From Chrysemys picta bellii (Eukaryota; Chordata; Testudines; Emydidae): 64,000 bases of DNA. The translations under genes and the position numbers were made by a program. Location: positions 25,427,067-25,491,066 of the forward strand of contig NC_088809.1 in assembly GCF_011386835.1 (NCBI RefSeq), written 5' to 3'. The notes under the pieces were generated by a model that searched no databases, was not told the origin of the DNA, and was given only the letters and a program-made list of their open reading frames with translations. Below, one piece after another: positions 9,249 to 19,985 of this stretch (position 1 is the first letter of the stretch; each line of letters starts with the position of its first letter).

Positions 9249-12079
9249 GGCCTCAGTGAGATCTTGTGGCAGTGAGTTCCTCAGGTTAACTGTACCTGAA
9301 AACGGTATTTCCCTGTATCCATTCTGAATTTGCCACCTTTCAGTGTCAGTGACCGTCCCCTGCCTGTTCTAGGGGGAGCTGTCCCAGCAGCTCTCTGAGG
9401 GATGCACACAGCCAGAATTCTGAGCAAGACGCTCGTACCCTGGCAGTGCTGGAGCAAAAGGCAAAGTTCAGTGCAGAGGGTCGGCCCCTAGCAGGATGTG
9501 AGTGAGAGAGGCAGGCAGATCTGTTAAAGAGAGTGTGTAGCTTGGAACAGAGTCCAAAGAGGTGGAGCGATTCCTGGGAGCCCAGCCCTGTCCCAGCCAG
9601 CCACATGCCAGAGGGGTCTCTCCAGCTGCCAGATCTAGGGATTGGAGACAGGCAACAAGGCATAGGGGGCGCAAGCACTGCAAGGACTGGGGAGGTTGGT
9701 CTCTGTGGTGCTCTGCACAGTGGGCATCTGCTTCTCTTTGAGGGACTAGAGTTAAGCTGAGCCCTGTGGGGAGGATTTGGGTTGCTCTGAAAGTGGAGTC
9801 TGGTCGGGCGTGATCCCGCATTCATTTCAGTGGAGCTCCATCCATCCATCCTCCATCTGTCACGCTGCGCCCCGGGGGCCAGGCTGAGCAGCTGCTGCCA
9901 GCTGGTGTGCAGCCAAGACCACGGGGAGGGGCAGCCCAGGGAACACAGCAGTCAGGGAGAACAATCCTGCCTTTGCCCTCCCCACTGCCTGTGACACTTT
10001 CTGGGGCAGCTCCTTGGTGTGTGGCCGGGGTCCTGGCAGTGAGGGCTGGGCAGATCTCGGTTCCTAATCCAGCCCTACCAGCAATTCTCCAAGAAACATC
10101 CTGCACTAAGCTGCAGGTGTCCCCTTCCCCCAAGCCGCAGTACTCCCACTGCATGCAGGCACAAGGCAGGCAAACCCAGGGTGGCCAGGACGGGTGCCCC
10201 AAGGATCCAGGCTGGGCCAGGCAGGCTGTGTACCTGGGGCTGGGAGAGCCCACAATGCCAGGGAAGGGGAGGTGTTCTGCACCCCTGGAGGGGCCAGCAG
10301 GCCATTCACGTCCGAGAGGCTGGACTAGGGTGATGGAGGGTGAGAGCTGGGGCCCACCACAGGCAGTGTCAGCTCCTTGCTGGGCGGGAAGCTGGCATCA
10401 CAGGCAACAGGTTAATAGGGAACGGCCTTAACAGAGGTGTCGCTGCAGGGGGTTCCTGCCTAGGTGAGACGATCTAGCCCTGCAGCCTGCATGCACTTCC
10501 AGCCACGCATGGCCAACTCTGGGGAGCTCATAGACTGTGGCCAGGCACCTCCAGGAGTCAGGGAAGCAGACCCATCAGGGCAAGGCACAGCCAGGAGCCG
10601 CATGGGCTCGGGGACCTCATAGGGCCCAGCATGGGGGATCCAGGGCAGTAGGGGGCATTCTCTGATGACAAAGCTGCCATGGGGGTGGGCTGCTAGGAAC
10701 AGGTGTGGATGGGAATGCCCCTTGGCAGTTGAGAGAAGGGCTGGGGCGAGCCTGGCACAGCAGGATGGGGGCATAGGACTGCGAGCTAGACCCTCCTCAG
10801 CTCAGGGGATTAGCTGCCTCACCAAGTGACCCCCCTGCATGTGCTCCCTGGCCCCAGTACAGAGCAGCGCTTTCTGAGGCACTGCCGTACTCCCCCAGCA
10901 GTGCCCTGCGCCCTTGGGGCAGAGCCCTCCCCCCCCCCTTGGTCTCTTCTGCATGGCTGCCCTGGCCCTCTGCGGGCAGAGGCAGCCCCCGCTGCAGCAC
11001 GGGCTCAGCATCAGATGCACATGCAGGGTGGGGGGCAGGGCAAGAGCCTCCGCTTGAGCATTGACTGTAGGGCTTGGCAGAGTGACGATCCCAGGCAGCT
11101 CGGGCCACCCCGGCCTGGGGGGGAGGGGAGCCCCACAGATACAATGTCCCCAATTCACTTTGGGAAATATAGTCACACTACCAGGAGTGCTGTTACCCTG
11201 GGCTGGGGCTGTTTGGAACCCAGCACACAGGGGCAGTGCCCTGCCTGCTGCAACGTGTGTGTGTGTGGGGGGGGGGGAAGGTAACAGGCCCATAGCCCTG
11301 CCCAGCAGCAGGCTGGCTTCCCTCAGCCCTGCCCCTTCCATCCTCCTCCCACCTTGCTAGCCCCAGACTCAGGCCCTGCCCCGAGGGCAGAAACCTGCAC
11401 CCCTGCTCCATGCGCCAGCAAAAAGGGTTAACTCTTTCCCTGCCACGCAATAGAACAGCTCCATCCAGCTTGCCCCCACAAGTAAGCAGGTGCCTTAAAT
11501 CCAGTGTCCTGCTCCCTGGGCAGGACAAACAGAGGTGGCTGAGTGCTGGGGGCAGCTCCTGCATGAATCCCTGCATCGGCCTTTGCACAGAGCCGTTCCC
11601 AGGGACTCCTGCATTATTGATAAGCCAGCATACTGCAGCCCCTGTTCCCTGCAGACCCAGTATGGGAGGGGGAGGGCATAGGAACCCCCTTCCTCATTCC
11701 CCTGGTGTCATAGCAAGGTCACCACCTGAGGAAGAGCAGCTGTCAGCATAAAGCAAACCCACACTCTGCTCCTACCGACTGCCCACACCACAAAGGGCTG
11801 AGCTGGGGAAATGCGTTGGAACCTGAACAGGCCTTTGCTCTTCAAGCCATCCCAGAATAATCCTCTGCCCCTCTACCACACCCTCTGGGAGCTCAGAGCC
11901 CCTTCCTAGGAATAACCCCTGGGACGCAGGCAGCTACTGCTAGCTGCATGTTACAGATGGGGAAACTGAGGCACAGAGCATAAGGGACCCAGCTGTCGGG
12001 CACGGATATCCTATTGGGATCCAGGAAGTGGGTGGGCAAAGCCCGCCCACTGCTAAAGGATCCCTCCCCAGCCTAAGGG
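9249..12079. other. GC-rich intergenic DNA; one MIR fragment
   Basis: No gene found. I looked for VPS37D, which neighbours DNAJC30 in other amniotes, and saw no matching exon. About 11935-11985 (ACAGATGGGGAAACTGAGGC) is the tail half of a MIR on the minus strand. Homopolymer G/C runs occur at about 10928 and 11266. Confidence 0.5.
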
Positions 12080-12846
12080 GGGGGGGGGGGGCACAGAACC
12101 TGGAGACCAAAAAATTACGGGGGACAACTAATAAAAGAACAGGAAGAGGAGTGAGGTCAAAGGGTCAAATGAAGTGAACCAGACGGGGACACCGAACAGA
12201 GAACCCCGGCCAGCGGCCAGTGCTCCTCGAAGGCGTCAAGGGAGCCAGTGGACGCCCCCCAGAGGAACTCTGCCTGGATACGTGAATGAACAGAGGACTG
12301 GAAATAGGCCCCACAGTCACAGGAGACTCCATCAGCCAACCTCCTCACTCTGGTTTTATAGATGGCCTGTTTAGCCAGGGCCAGGAGGAGGTTGACCAGG
12401 AGGTCCCGTGACTTTGTGGGGCGACGGATAGGGAGTGCATAAATAAAAAGGTGAGGAGAAAAGTGCAACCAAAATATCCATGAGGTGCCAGAATAGGGGC
12501 TGCAGCCTGGCGCACTCCAGGTAAACATGCGCCAGTATCTCCCTCACACCACAGAAGGGGCAGGTGTCTGGGATGGGGTAAATCGCGCCAAGTACACGCC
12601 CATGCTCACGGCTCCGTGAAAGAGCGGCCAACTGATGACCCGGTGGGCTTCGGGATTAGAGTAGAATAAAGGCTGGTCCACCGGGGCTCCTCACCCTCCA
12701 GAGATGGCAGAAGGTCCCGCCCCTTCGTATCGGGGCGGGACGCGAGGGTGAGGACATGAAGAACATGGAGCACAAGCATGTATAGATGTTTCCTTGGCGT
12801 GGTCCGGAACAGAACCGGCTGCCGATTGTGCAGCCGGCTCATGGCG
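12080..12846 (-). pseudogene. 3' end of a non-LTR retrotransposon ORF2, frameshifted
   Basis: Three minus-strand frames join into one degraded protein. 12842-12606 reads RKHLYMLVLHVLHVLTL, then RDLLPSLEGEEPRW and SLYSTLIPKP. 12631-12371 has CPFCGVREILAHVYLEC, a Cys/His zinc-knuckle like that after LINE RTs (C-x2-C ... H-x4-C). 12528-12157 continues with FWLHFSPHLFIYALPIRRPT, then RRLADGVSCDCGAYF and GSLDAFEEHWPLAGVLC. At least two frameshifts. It is not CR1; a Tx1/L1-like or similar clade is my guess. It ends at a G run near 12077. Confidence 0.7.
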
Positions 12847-14810
12847 AAGGGATGGGGGGGTTGATATCAGTGGGGAGGTGTCTCTGCTTGGCACTTCCAG
12901 GAGGTGCTGCTGAGTCGGGGAGTGGACAGGACAGACAGCTGGTGGAGCACAGGCTGGGGCTGCAGTAAGAAACTTGCAGAGTGGCTGGCCCCAGTTTCTC
13001 CAGGAGCTCAGGCCCACTTGGCTTTCAGCAGGATTCCTGCCAGTGGCAGCATGACAACCACCACAATCCAGCCCAGAACTCAAGGACAAGCCCAGGCTGC
13101 CAGCTGGAGAGGCAGAGGGTGGGACACTCCCTTGCTGGATTAGCTCTGGGGCTTTGGGGCCATTTCCTCTCCCTCTTCCAATCCCTTCCCAGCGCCTTGT
13201 AGTAACGGGTATGTGAGAAGCCCAACTGCCCATGATATGGCCAAATGCTGGGCAGGTGCCCCAGCCCCACCTCTCAACACTGCAGTATAACACCTACTCC
13301 CCTAAAGTGAGAGGCATGGGGAACACGGCTCCCCCACAGAGCACTCAAGAGAAAGGAGCAGAGCAAGGAAGCCTGCTGCATGGCTCTGAGTAGGGCTGAA
13401 TCCAGGTCTAATGGCATCGCGCTGGGTCTTCTCCCCATCCCAGGGTTGCTTGCACAAGCAGGAAGGAGACCCCCTGCAGCTCCTGGAAGGAACTGAAGCA
13501 AGATCTCCACTTCCGTTTTACACACACCAGGCTCCAGCAGGAGGGATAAGGGCTCCATCTTCAGGACAACTGAGAAACAGCAGCTCAACACCAAAACCAT
13601 TTGTTGTTATACTCCGGTGTTGGATCAGCCCTTGCTCTACATAGGTTGGTCTCCCACCTTCTGCCAGACTGGACCAGACTTGCCCTATGGAACAGGCCTG
13701 CCCCGTGCAGTCCCCTGCCGCCTGGCAGAACAATGATGCACATAATCCTGCATCTCACTCTGGATTAGATCATTGGAGCATATGTGGAAAGAGGTGTCCC
13801 GGTTACAGATATAGCTGCACCCCTGCTCTCGCCTCTGAGAGCATCTCTTCAGGTGACAAGCCCTGCCCCTCCACCTCTTTCAGGTGAGAATCCTGTGATT
13901 CTCCCACTCTCGGACAGGGGCCTCAGCTCCCTGTGTGCCAACCTTGATCGCTGGGTTTGCATCCTGCCCGTCTTTCCTTCAAGGAGCTGCAACCAATAGT
14001 GAATCAGAGCCCCGCACCGGCCCTTCCAGAACAACATAGCATTTAATCTCAACACTAAAACAAAGCAGAACAAGAGATGAAAGTTTCAACACACTAACAG
14101 TTCTACGCCCATATCTGTGTTACCTACAGGCTTAGACAGGCCTAAGCTTATCCCAGACATCCCTGCCTCTGAGGGCTGGGGTTCCATCTGCTCCCCAGCA
14201 ATCCCTGCCTCCTGCTCTCTGTTTTTCAGGGCTGTGCTTTTATTCACCCCAATGTTCTTGGTTCCAGTTTTTCCCACCTGGATACCCCCCTCCTGCAATC
14301 ATGGGCCAGACGAACTCAGCACAGCTGGAGGTGAAACTTCAAAGAGGACACCCGCACTGTCCTTCAAATATTGGTGAATGGGGCTGTCTGAGGCTATTGT
14401 CCACTTTCCTGTGTACGTGCAGTCAGCTCCTGCTGGAATAAACCCCTCGTAATCACAGTGCAAACAAAACAATACAGTAACAGAGAGAGAGAAAGAAAAT
14501 TCTCTTCTAGTCAGGTTCTTATCCTGCGCTCATCACCGTTGTACCTGAGTGCCTTCCAGTCATGCATTAAGTAACGTGACTAACATCTGTCACGTGCTGG
14601 TCTCTCATCGCCTCCCCAGGTGGAGACATGAACTGTCGTGTTTGGTGGTGGTGGTGGTGGGGGGGGTTGCTATATGTTCATGTTAGAGAAAACAGGACAA
14701 AGAAATGCACCTTGCACTTAGAGTGGAGGGTCCTTAGTTCCTGAGGGAGTTCATGCCATAGAACATGTAGTATTCACAAATTATTACGGGCACTTCCCAT
14801 GTCCTTCAGA
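12847..14810. other. Intergenic; possible LTR-like stretch, otherwise unrecognised
   Basis: 13850-14510 has an LTR-like look on the minus strand (AATAAA at about 14240, A/T-rich leader), but I could not find matched ends. A (GGT)n/poly-G stretch lies at 14642-14667. No exon-like conserved peptide seen. Confidence 0.35.
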
Positions 14811-14950
14811 GGAAGGCCTTGTGGTTAAAGCCGAAATACAGGACTCTATTCCTGGCTCCATATGATCTGTGTGTTAGTCCTATCACCTTGCTATGCCTCA
14901 GTTTCCCTATATGTATAATGAAGATATTTACCCACCAGTGGTAAGGTGTC
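14811..14950 (+). mobile_element. MIR-type SINE relic
   Basis: The 3' MIR signature TATGCCTCAGTTTCCC followed by ATGTATAATGAAGATAT, with a diverged body upstream. Confidence 0.55.
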
Positions 14951-14999
14951 ACAGTAGCATTCTATTTGTCTGGAGATGAGGAGCTGGGCAGGCTGTGGC

Positions 15000-15420
15000 C
15001 ACCCGGGAGAAGACAACCTGGAAGAATTCCACACACCTAGGAGTTTCCAATCGATACCAGGTTCTCAGCATGGAAACTATGGAAGATACCTCTCAAGATC
15101 TAGCTGGTCCAAGGGAGTGGAGAGATGCATGGGCTACACCTGAGGATGGCAGCCTTGCCACCCTGTAGGAAAAAGCTAGCTTGCCCACACAGTTCTCAAA
15201 CCATTCAAGGAAGAGAAAACAGAGGATTCTTGTTGGGGATTCAATACTCAGAAGAATCAGAAGAAGATTCTGCAAGGAACAGGCAGACAACAGGTGGCAT
15301 GCTACCTTTCTGAAGCCAAGACCTGCGACATCACTCTAAGACTGGCTAGGCTTCTGAAGTCTTGGGAAAAGAGCCATTGGTGATGGTTCATATAGTCACT
15401 AACCACAGTATGTTATGGGA
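15000..15420 (+). pseudogene. Degraded CR1 ORF1 (SGNH domain) relic
   Basis: In shifting plus-strand frames the text reads LVGDSILRRIRR (SGNH block I, GDS), then LSEAKTCDITLRLARLLKSW, then MVHIVTN (from an ancestral HIGTND). This is the same domain layout as the intact ORF1 at 4956-6182, but with frameshifts and stops. It is probably the 5' part of the old CR1 that resumes at 16640. Confidence 0.65.
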
Positions 15421-16215
15421 TTGTGATGCTGGCAGACCAGGTGCCAGCACTTGCCAAAGGCCCAGGGCCTTGCTGAACAGTGACAAACGTACAGCTGGAA
15501 ACCAGTCCAGCTCACCTGTGGGTTAGTGTAGTTAACACAGATATAAGAATGTGTTCAGACTTTACCGAATGCTTGTAGGATGCTGCACATACTGATCATA
15601 CTTAGAACCTCTGTAGCCCATGGTATTACATTGAAAGTTTGCATTGTAAACCTCTAACCGTGTAACTCACCAAACAGAAATGGCATTAAGGTAGCATGCT
15701 CATCCTGCACACCAGATGGCCCGCTGAAGGTAAATGAGGCATTGTGTAGCATCAAAGTCACAGACCTTGTTGATTGCATTCCTCTCTCCCTGCAGGAAGA
15801 GGCGGCCTGCCTGTGAACTCATGCCATCAGCTTGGATTCTGTGGTGAAGGGGATAAAAATCCCTGACAAGGAGAAACTGGATCTTTTATGTTCTCTGGGC
15901 TCTGAGGGGCAAAGATTCCTACACATAAGCAAGAGATCCCCACGCTGCTTGGACTGGTCAGCCCTAAAGAACACAGAGATGATTACTACAGAAGCTTATA
16001 TTACCTTTTTAAATCTACGACTAACTCGTGTGTGTGTGTTTCCTGTTTTAACCTGGTAAATAACTCCATTTCTTTTCTTAGTTAATAAATCTTTAGTTAA
16101 TTACAGGATTGGCTACAGGCATCGTCTTTGGTTTGAGATCGGAGTACAGCTGACCTGGGGTAAGTGACTGGTCCTTTGGGACTGGGAGTAACGTGTCATT
16201 TTACACTAAAAATCA
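15421..16215 (+). mobile_element. Probable LTR-retroelement block (solo LTR-like)
   Basis: Starts with TGTGATGCTGGCAGACC, has promoter-like A/T-rich parts, a TATAAAAA-like box at about 15852 (GGGATAAAAATCCC) and a polyadenylation-like GTTAATAAATC at about 16082, and ends near AATCACA. It separates the ORF1 and ORF2 relics of an old CR1, which fits an insertion. I could not match target-site duplications, so the edges are approximate. Confidence 0.45.
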
Positions 16216-17138
16216 CAACAATATTCGTCTATCACCTAATCCAGCCTGCCTGGGTGACAAGAGACTGGAATGCCCATGGGGACAGTCTGTGGCTCCATGG
16301 TAAGGCTGTAATAGTGCTTTAGGAGTTCAGACTTGTTCCTGGGTTGGTGAAATCTAATTATAGAACGCATCACCAGTTGGGGTGTCTGCCCTGCTTTCTG
16401 ACAGTCTGCCCTGAGTGAGGTGGGCACTCAGTGAGCCACTCCACACAGCATGACAGGGATATCTGACAGATAACAGGGAACTTGGAACCATATTGAAGAA
16501 GAATGTTCAAAGTGACCTTCCCTAAGATCATTCCTTCCTACAAGTGGAGGAGGATAGAAGGCAGAAAACTTTGGAAGCGAACTGCTGGCTAGGTTAGTGG
16601 TGTAGGGTGGAAGGCTTTGATTTTGTGGAACATTGGTTCAGCTTCTACTGCAATGAAGGCCTCCTCTTCTCTTAGAAGATGGACCAATCTCCTTAGGGAC
16701 AAGCTGGTTAACCAGGAGGGCGTTAAACTAGGAGCAAAAGGGGAAGGTAAAAAGAGGTAAGAAATGGGCACTCATTTAGCACAAAGTTGAGATGTGGGGA
16801 AAAAAATTAATTAAGGAACCAAAGAACATGCAGAAAAAAATGAATTGCCTATACAACAATGCTAACAAACAAAGGGAATTCAAAGTGCTCTTTAAGAACA
16901 TACATTTGATCTAGTTGGTATTACTAAAATCTGGTGGGCTTATTTGCCTGATTGGAATGTTAAAATCAATTATTATAACTTATGTAGGAAGGATTGAGTA
17001 AGCAAAATGAGTGGGTGGGGAAGAGGCACTGTCCAAAATGGCACCGTTTCCGAGCCACTGATAACTCAGAAGGAAGTGATTTTGAATGCTTACAAATCTT
17101 GAATCCTAACAAATAAAGTACATGAAGAGGTACTAGCT

Positions 17139-17768
17139 CAGAGGTGGGCAAACTATGGCCCGCGGGACCGTCCTGCCCAGCCCTTGAGCTCCCTAGCCCC
17201 CGCCCCCTCCCCCGCAGCCACGCCACCGTGGCGCTGGGCAGCACTCTGGGTGGTGGGGTTTGCGCGCTCCTGCTGAACAGAGAGGCAGCATGTCTGGCTC
17301 CTGCCAGGCAGCGCAGCTGCCAGACATGCTGTTCTGTGTGGCATGGTAAGGGGGCCGGGGGGCAGTCAGAGACAGAGGGCAGTTGGATGGGGCGGAGGTT
17401 CTGGGGGTCGGGATGGGGGACGGGGTTGGATAAGCGTGGGAGTCCCAGGGGGCCTGTTAGGGGGCGGGGGTGTGGATAGGGGTCAGAGCAGTCAGGGGAC
17501 TGGGAGGAGGGGGGTTAGATAAGGGGTGGGGTTCCGGGGGGCAGTTAGGGGTGGGGGTTCCCAGGAGGGGGCAGTCAGGGGACAAGGAGCGGGGGGGGGG
17601 GGTTTGGATGGGTCAGAGGTTCTGAGGGGGACGATCAGGTGGTGGGAAGTGGGAGGGGACGGATAGGGAGCGGGGGCCAGGCTGCTTGGGGAGGCACAGC
17701 CTTCCCTACGCGGCCCTCCATACAGTTTTGCAATGTGGCCATCGGGCCAAAAAGTTTGCCCACCCCTG
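17139..17768. mobile_element. Non-autonomous hAT (Charlie-like) DNA transposon
   Basis: Terminal inverted repeats CAGAGGTGGGCAAACT and AGTTTGCCCACCCCTG. Flanking octamers tactagct / tactaaaa match at 5 of 8, fitting an old 8-bp duplication. The interior is G-rich tandem-like sequence (17380-17690) with no transposase. Confidence 0.85.
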
Positions 17769-17797
17769 TACTAAAAAAAAAAAAAAAAAAAAAAAAA
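17769..17797. repeat. Poly-A run between hAT and SINE
   Basis: About 25 consecutive A bases at the junction of the hAT 3' flank and the SINE tail end. Confidence 0.9.
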
Positions 17798-17987
17798 TAA
17801 TGGAGATATCCCATCTCCTAGAACTGGAAGGGACCTTGAAAGGTCATCGAGTCCAGCCCCCTGCCTTCACTAGCAGGACCAAGTACTGATTTTGCCCCAG
17901 ATCCCCAAGTGGCCCCCTCAAGGATTGAACTCACAACCCTGGGTTTAGCAGGCCAATGCTCAAACCACTGAGCTATCCCTCCCCCCA
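17798..17987 (-). mobile_element. tRNA-derived SINE, tail type 1
   Basis: Reverse complement of the SINE at 6608, with the same GGAGATATCC / CTAGAACTGGAAGGGACC tail and intact A and B boxes. It is inserted next to the hAT, inside the old CR1. Confidence 0.9.
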
Positions 17988-18359
17988 GTGTCTGTAGTGC
18001 TACAGACACTAAAATCACACGAGAACAGGATTTACACACCTATCTGTAATGGGTAGGGGAAGAAAAGCCGCTTGATCCTGAGGGATTTCAAATTGAGTGC
18101 CATATACTGGAGGGCTCATGCTGCTAATACTTGGAGTACATCCTTGACATTTCTAAACATTCGAGATGACAATTTTCTAACAAACTGTTGCATCCAACAC
18201 AAGGGAATTCTATATCCTTACAGATGGAGAAGAACTGATCACAGAACTAAAAATTAATGGTAGTTTAAGTATAAGTGATCATGACTTGATCACATTTGTA
18301 ATGTGCAAACAGAAAAGAGTCCAGACCTGTAATATATATATACACTTGGTGCTTTAAAA

Positions 18360-18445
18360 CAGGGCTTTGGAGCTGTGGTCCAACTCCGCCCCAGCTAAAA
18401 ACCTGCAGCTCCACTGCTCCGGAGCTGCTCCGCTCCAAAGCCCTG
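18360..18445. mobile_element. 86-bp hAT-type MITE
   Basis: Inverted ends CAGGGCTTTGGAGC and GCTCCAAAGCCCTG flanked by a perfect 8-bp duplication ctttaaaa (18352-18359 and 18446-18453). Confidence 0.85.
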
Positions 18446-19985
18446 CTTTAAAAGGTCCAATTTCACAAAGCCAAATCAACTGGGAGGAGGAAGGTTTTAA
18501 AGAACAAAAAAAATCCTACAATGGTATTGATCCATTACTACATGGAAATAGAAGAATTATCAGCAATGATGCAGGAAAGGCAGAAGTGTTAACTAAATAT
18601 TTCTGTTCAGTATTTGAGAAAGACACAGATGTAGTCTCATTCCACTAGTATCACAGGAGGATGTTCAACAGCAACTACTAAAGTTAGAGATTTTTACATC
18701 AGCAGGTAGATCCAAGAGTTTTAAAAGAGCTATTTGAGCAGCTTGCTGGACTGTTGATGTTGATTTTCAATAAGTCTTAGAACACTGGGGAAGTTCCAGA
18801 AGACTGGAAAAAAGCGAATGTTGTGCCAATATTTCAAAAGGGTAAATTGGAAGACTCAGGTAATTATAGGCCTGTCAGTCTCTAATTGATCCCAGGCAAG
18901 ATAATGGAGCGGCTGATATGGGACTCAATTAATAAAAATTAAAGGAGGGTAATATAATTAATGTCAATCAACATGGGTTTATGGAAAATAGATCCTGTCA
19001 CACAAACTTGGGTTTTTTTTGACGAGATTACAAGTTTAACTGAAATGTGATAGTGTTGACATCATAAATTTAGACTTCTGTAAGGTATTTGACTTGTTAC
19101 TGCACATTTTGACTAAAAAACTAGAACAGCAAATTACCACCACACACATTAAGCAGATTAAAAGCTGGCTAACAGATAGGTTTCAAAATGGTAAAACGGG
19201 CAATCATCAAACAGGTGTTTTTCTAATGGGATCCCACAATGGTTAATTCTTGGGCTATGCTATTTAACATTTTTATCAATTACCTAGAAGAAAACAAACT
19301 TACCACTGATAAAGTCATCAGATGACAAATTGGGGGCGTGGTAAATAATTAAGAGTACAGGTCACTGATTCAGAGCCATCTGGATCATTTGGTAAGCCAG
19401 ATGCAAGCAAACTATACATTTTAATACAGCTAAATATAAACATACATATCTAAGAACAAAGAATATAGGCCAGATTTACATGATGGGGGCTCTATCCTGG
19501 GAAGGAGTGAGACTGACCCAAAGAGGCTAATGGGATCCCAAGATGAGTAAACAGGGAATCTTGAGGAGTAGTAGGGAGGTTATTTTATCTCTGTGTTTGG
19601 CACAGGTGCAACCCCCTGCTGGAAAACTGTCCAGTTCTGGTAGCCAGAAATCAAAGATGTTGGTAAACTGGAGAAGGTTCAGAGAAGATCCACAAGAATG
19701 ATTACAGGATTAGAAAACCTGTCTTATAGTGATATTCAATGGCTGGAAGTGGAAGCTTGGCAAATTCAGACTGGATACATGGTCTACATTTTTAACAGTG
19801 AGGGTAATTAACTATTGGAACAACTTACTCAGGGTCATGGCAGATTCTCCCTCACTGGCGATTTTTAAATCGTGATTGGATGTTTTTCTTAAAAGCTCTG
19901 ATCTAGGAGTGATTTGGGGGAAGTTCTCTGGCACAGGAGGTCAGACAATCACAATGGTCTTTTGGGGCCTTCAAATCTATGAACT

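Larger units (their letters stand above)
16640..19985 (+). pseudogene. Old, heavily mutated CR1 ORF2 (endonuclease + RT), with insertions
   Basis: Relics in order: an EN motif DLVGITKIWWA (ancestral GITETWW) at about 16908-16942; SDHDLITFV at about 18274; RT pieces [20 protein letters not shown] at about 18800 and NYRPVSL at about 18862; QHGFMENRSCHTNL at about 18968; and a 3' section resembling WGKFSGTGGQT at about 19915. Many stops and frameshifts. It is interrupted by a hAT element (17139-17768), a SINE (17798-17987) and an 86-bp hAT MITE (18360-18445). Confidence 0.75.

Noticed and set aside
9346..14400. Possible VPS37D or MLXIPL exons to the left of DNAJC30, expected from synteny
   Set aside because: I looked for the conserved VPS37 helical text and saw none. 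They may lie outside the window or be missing here.
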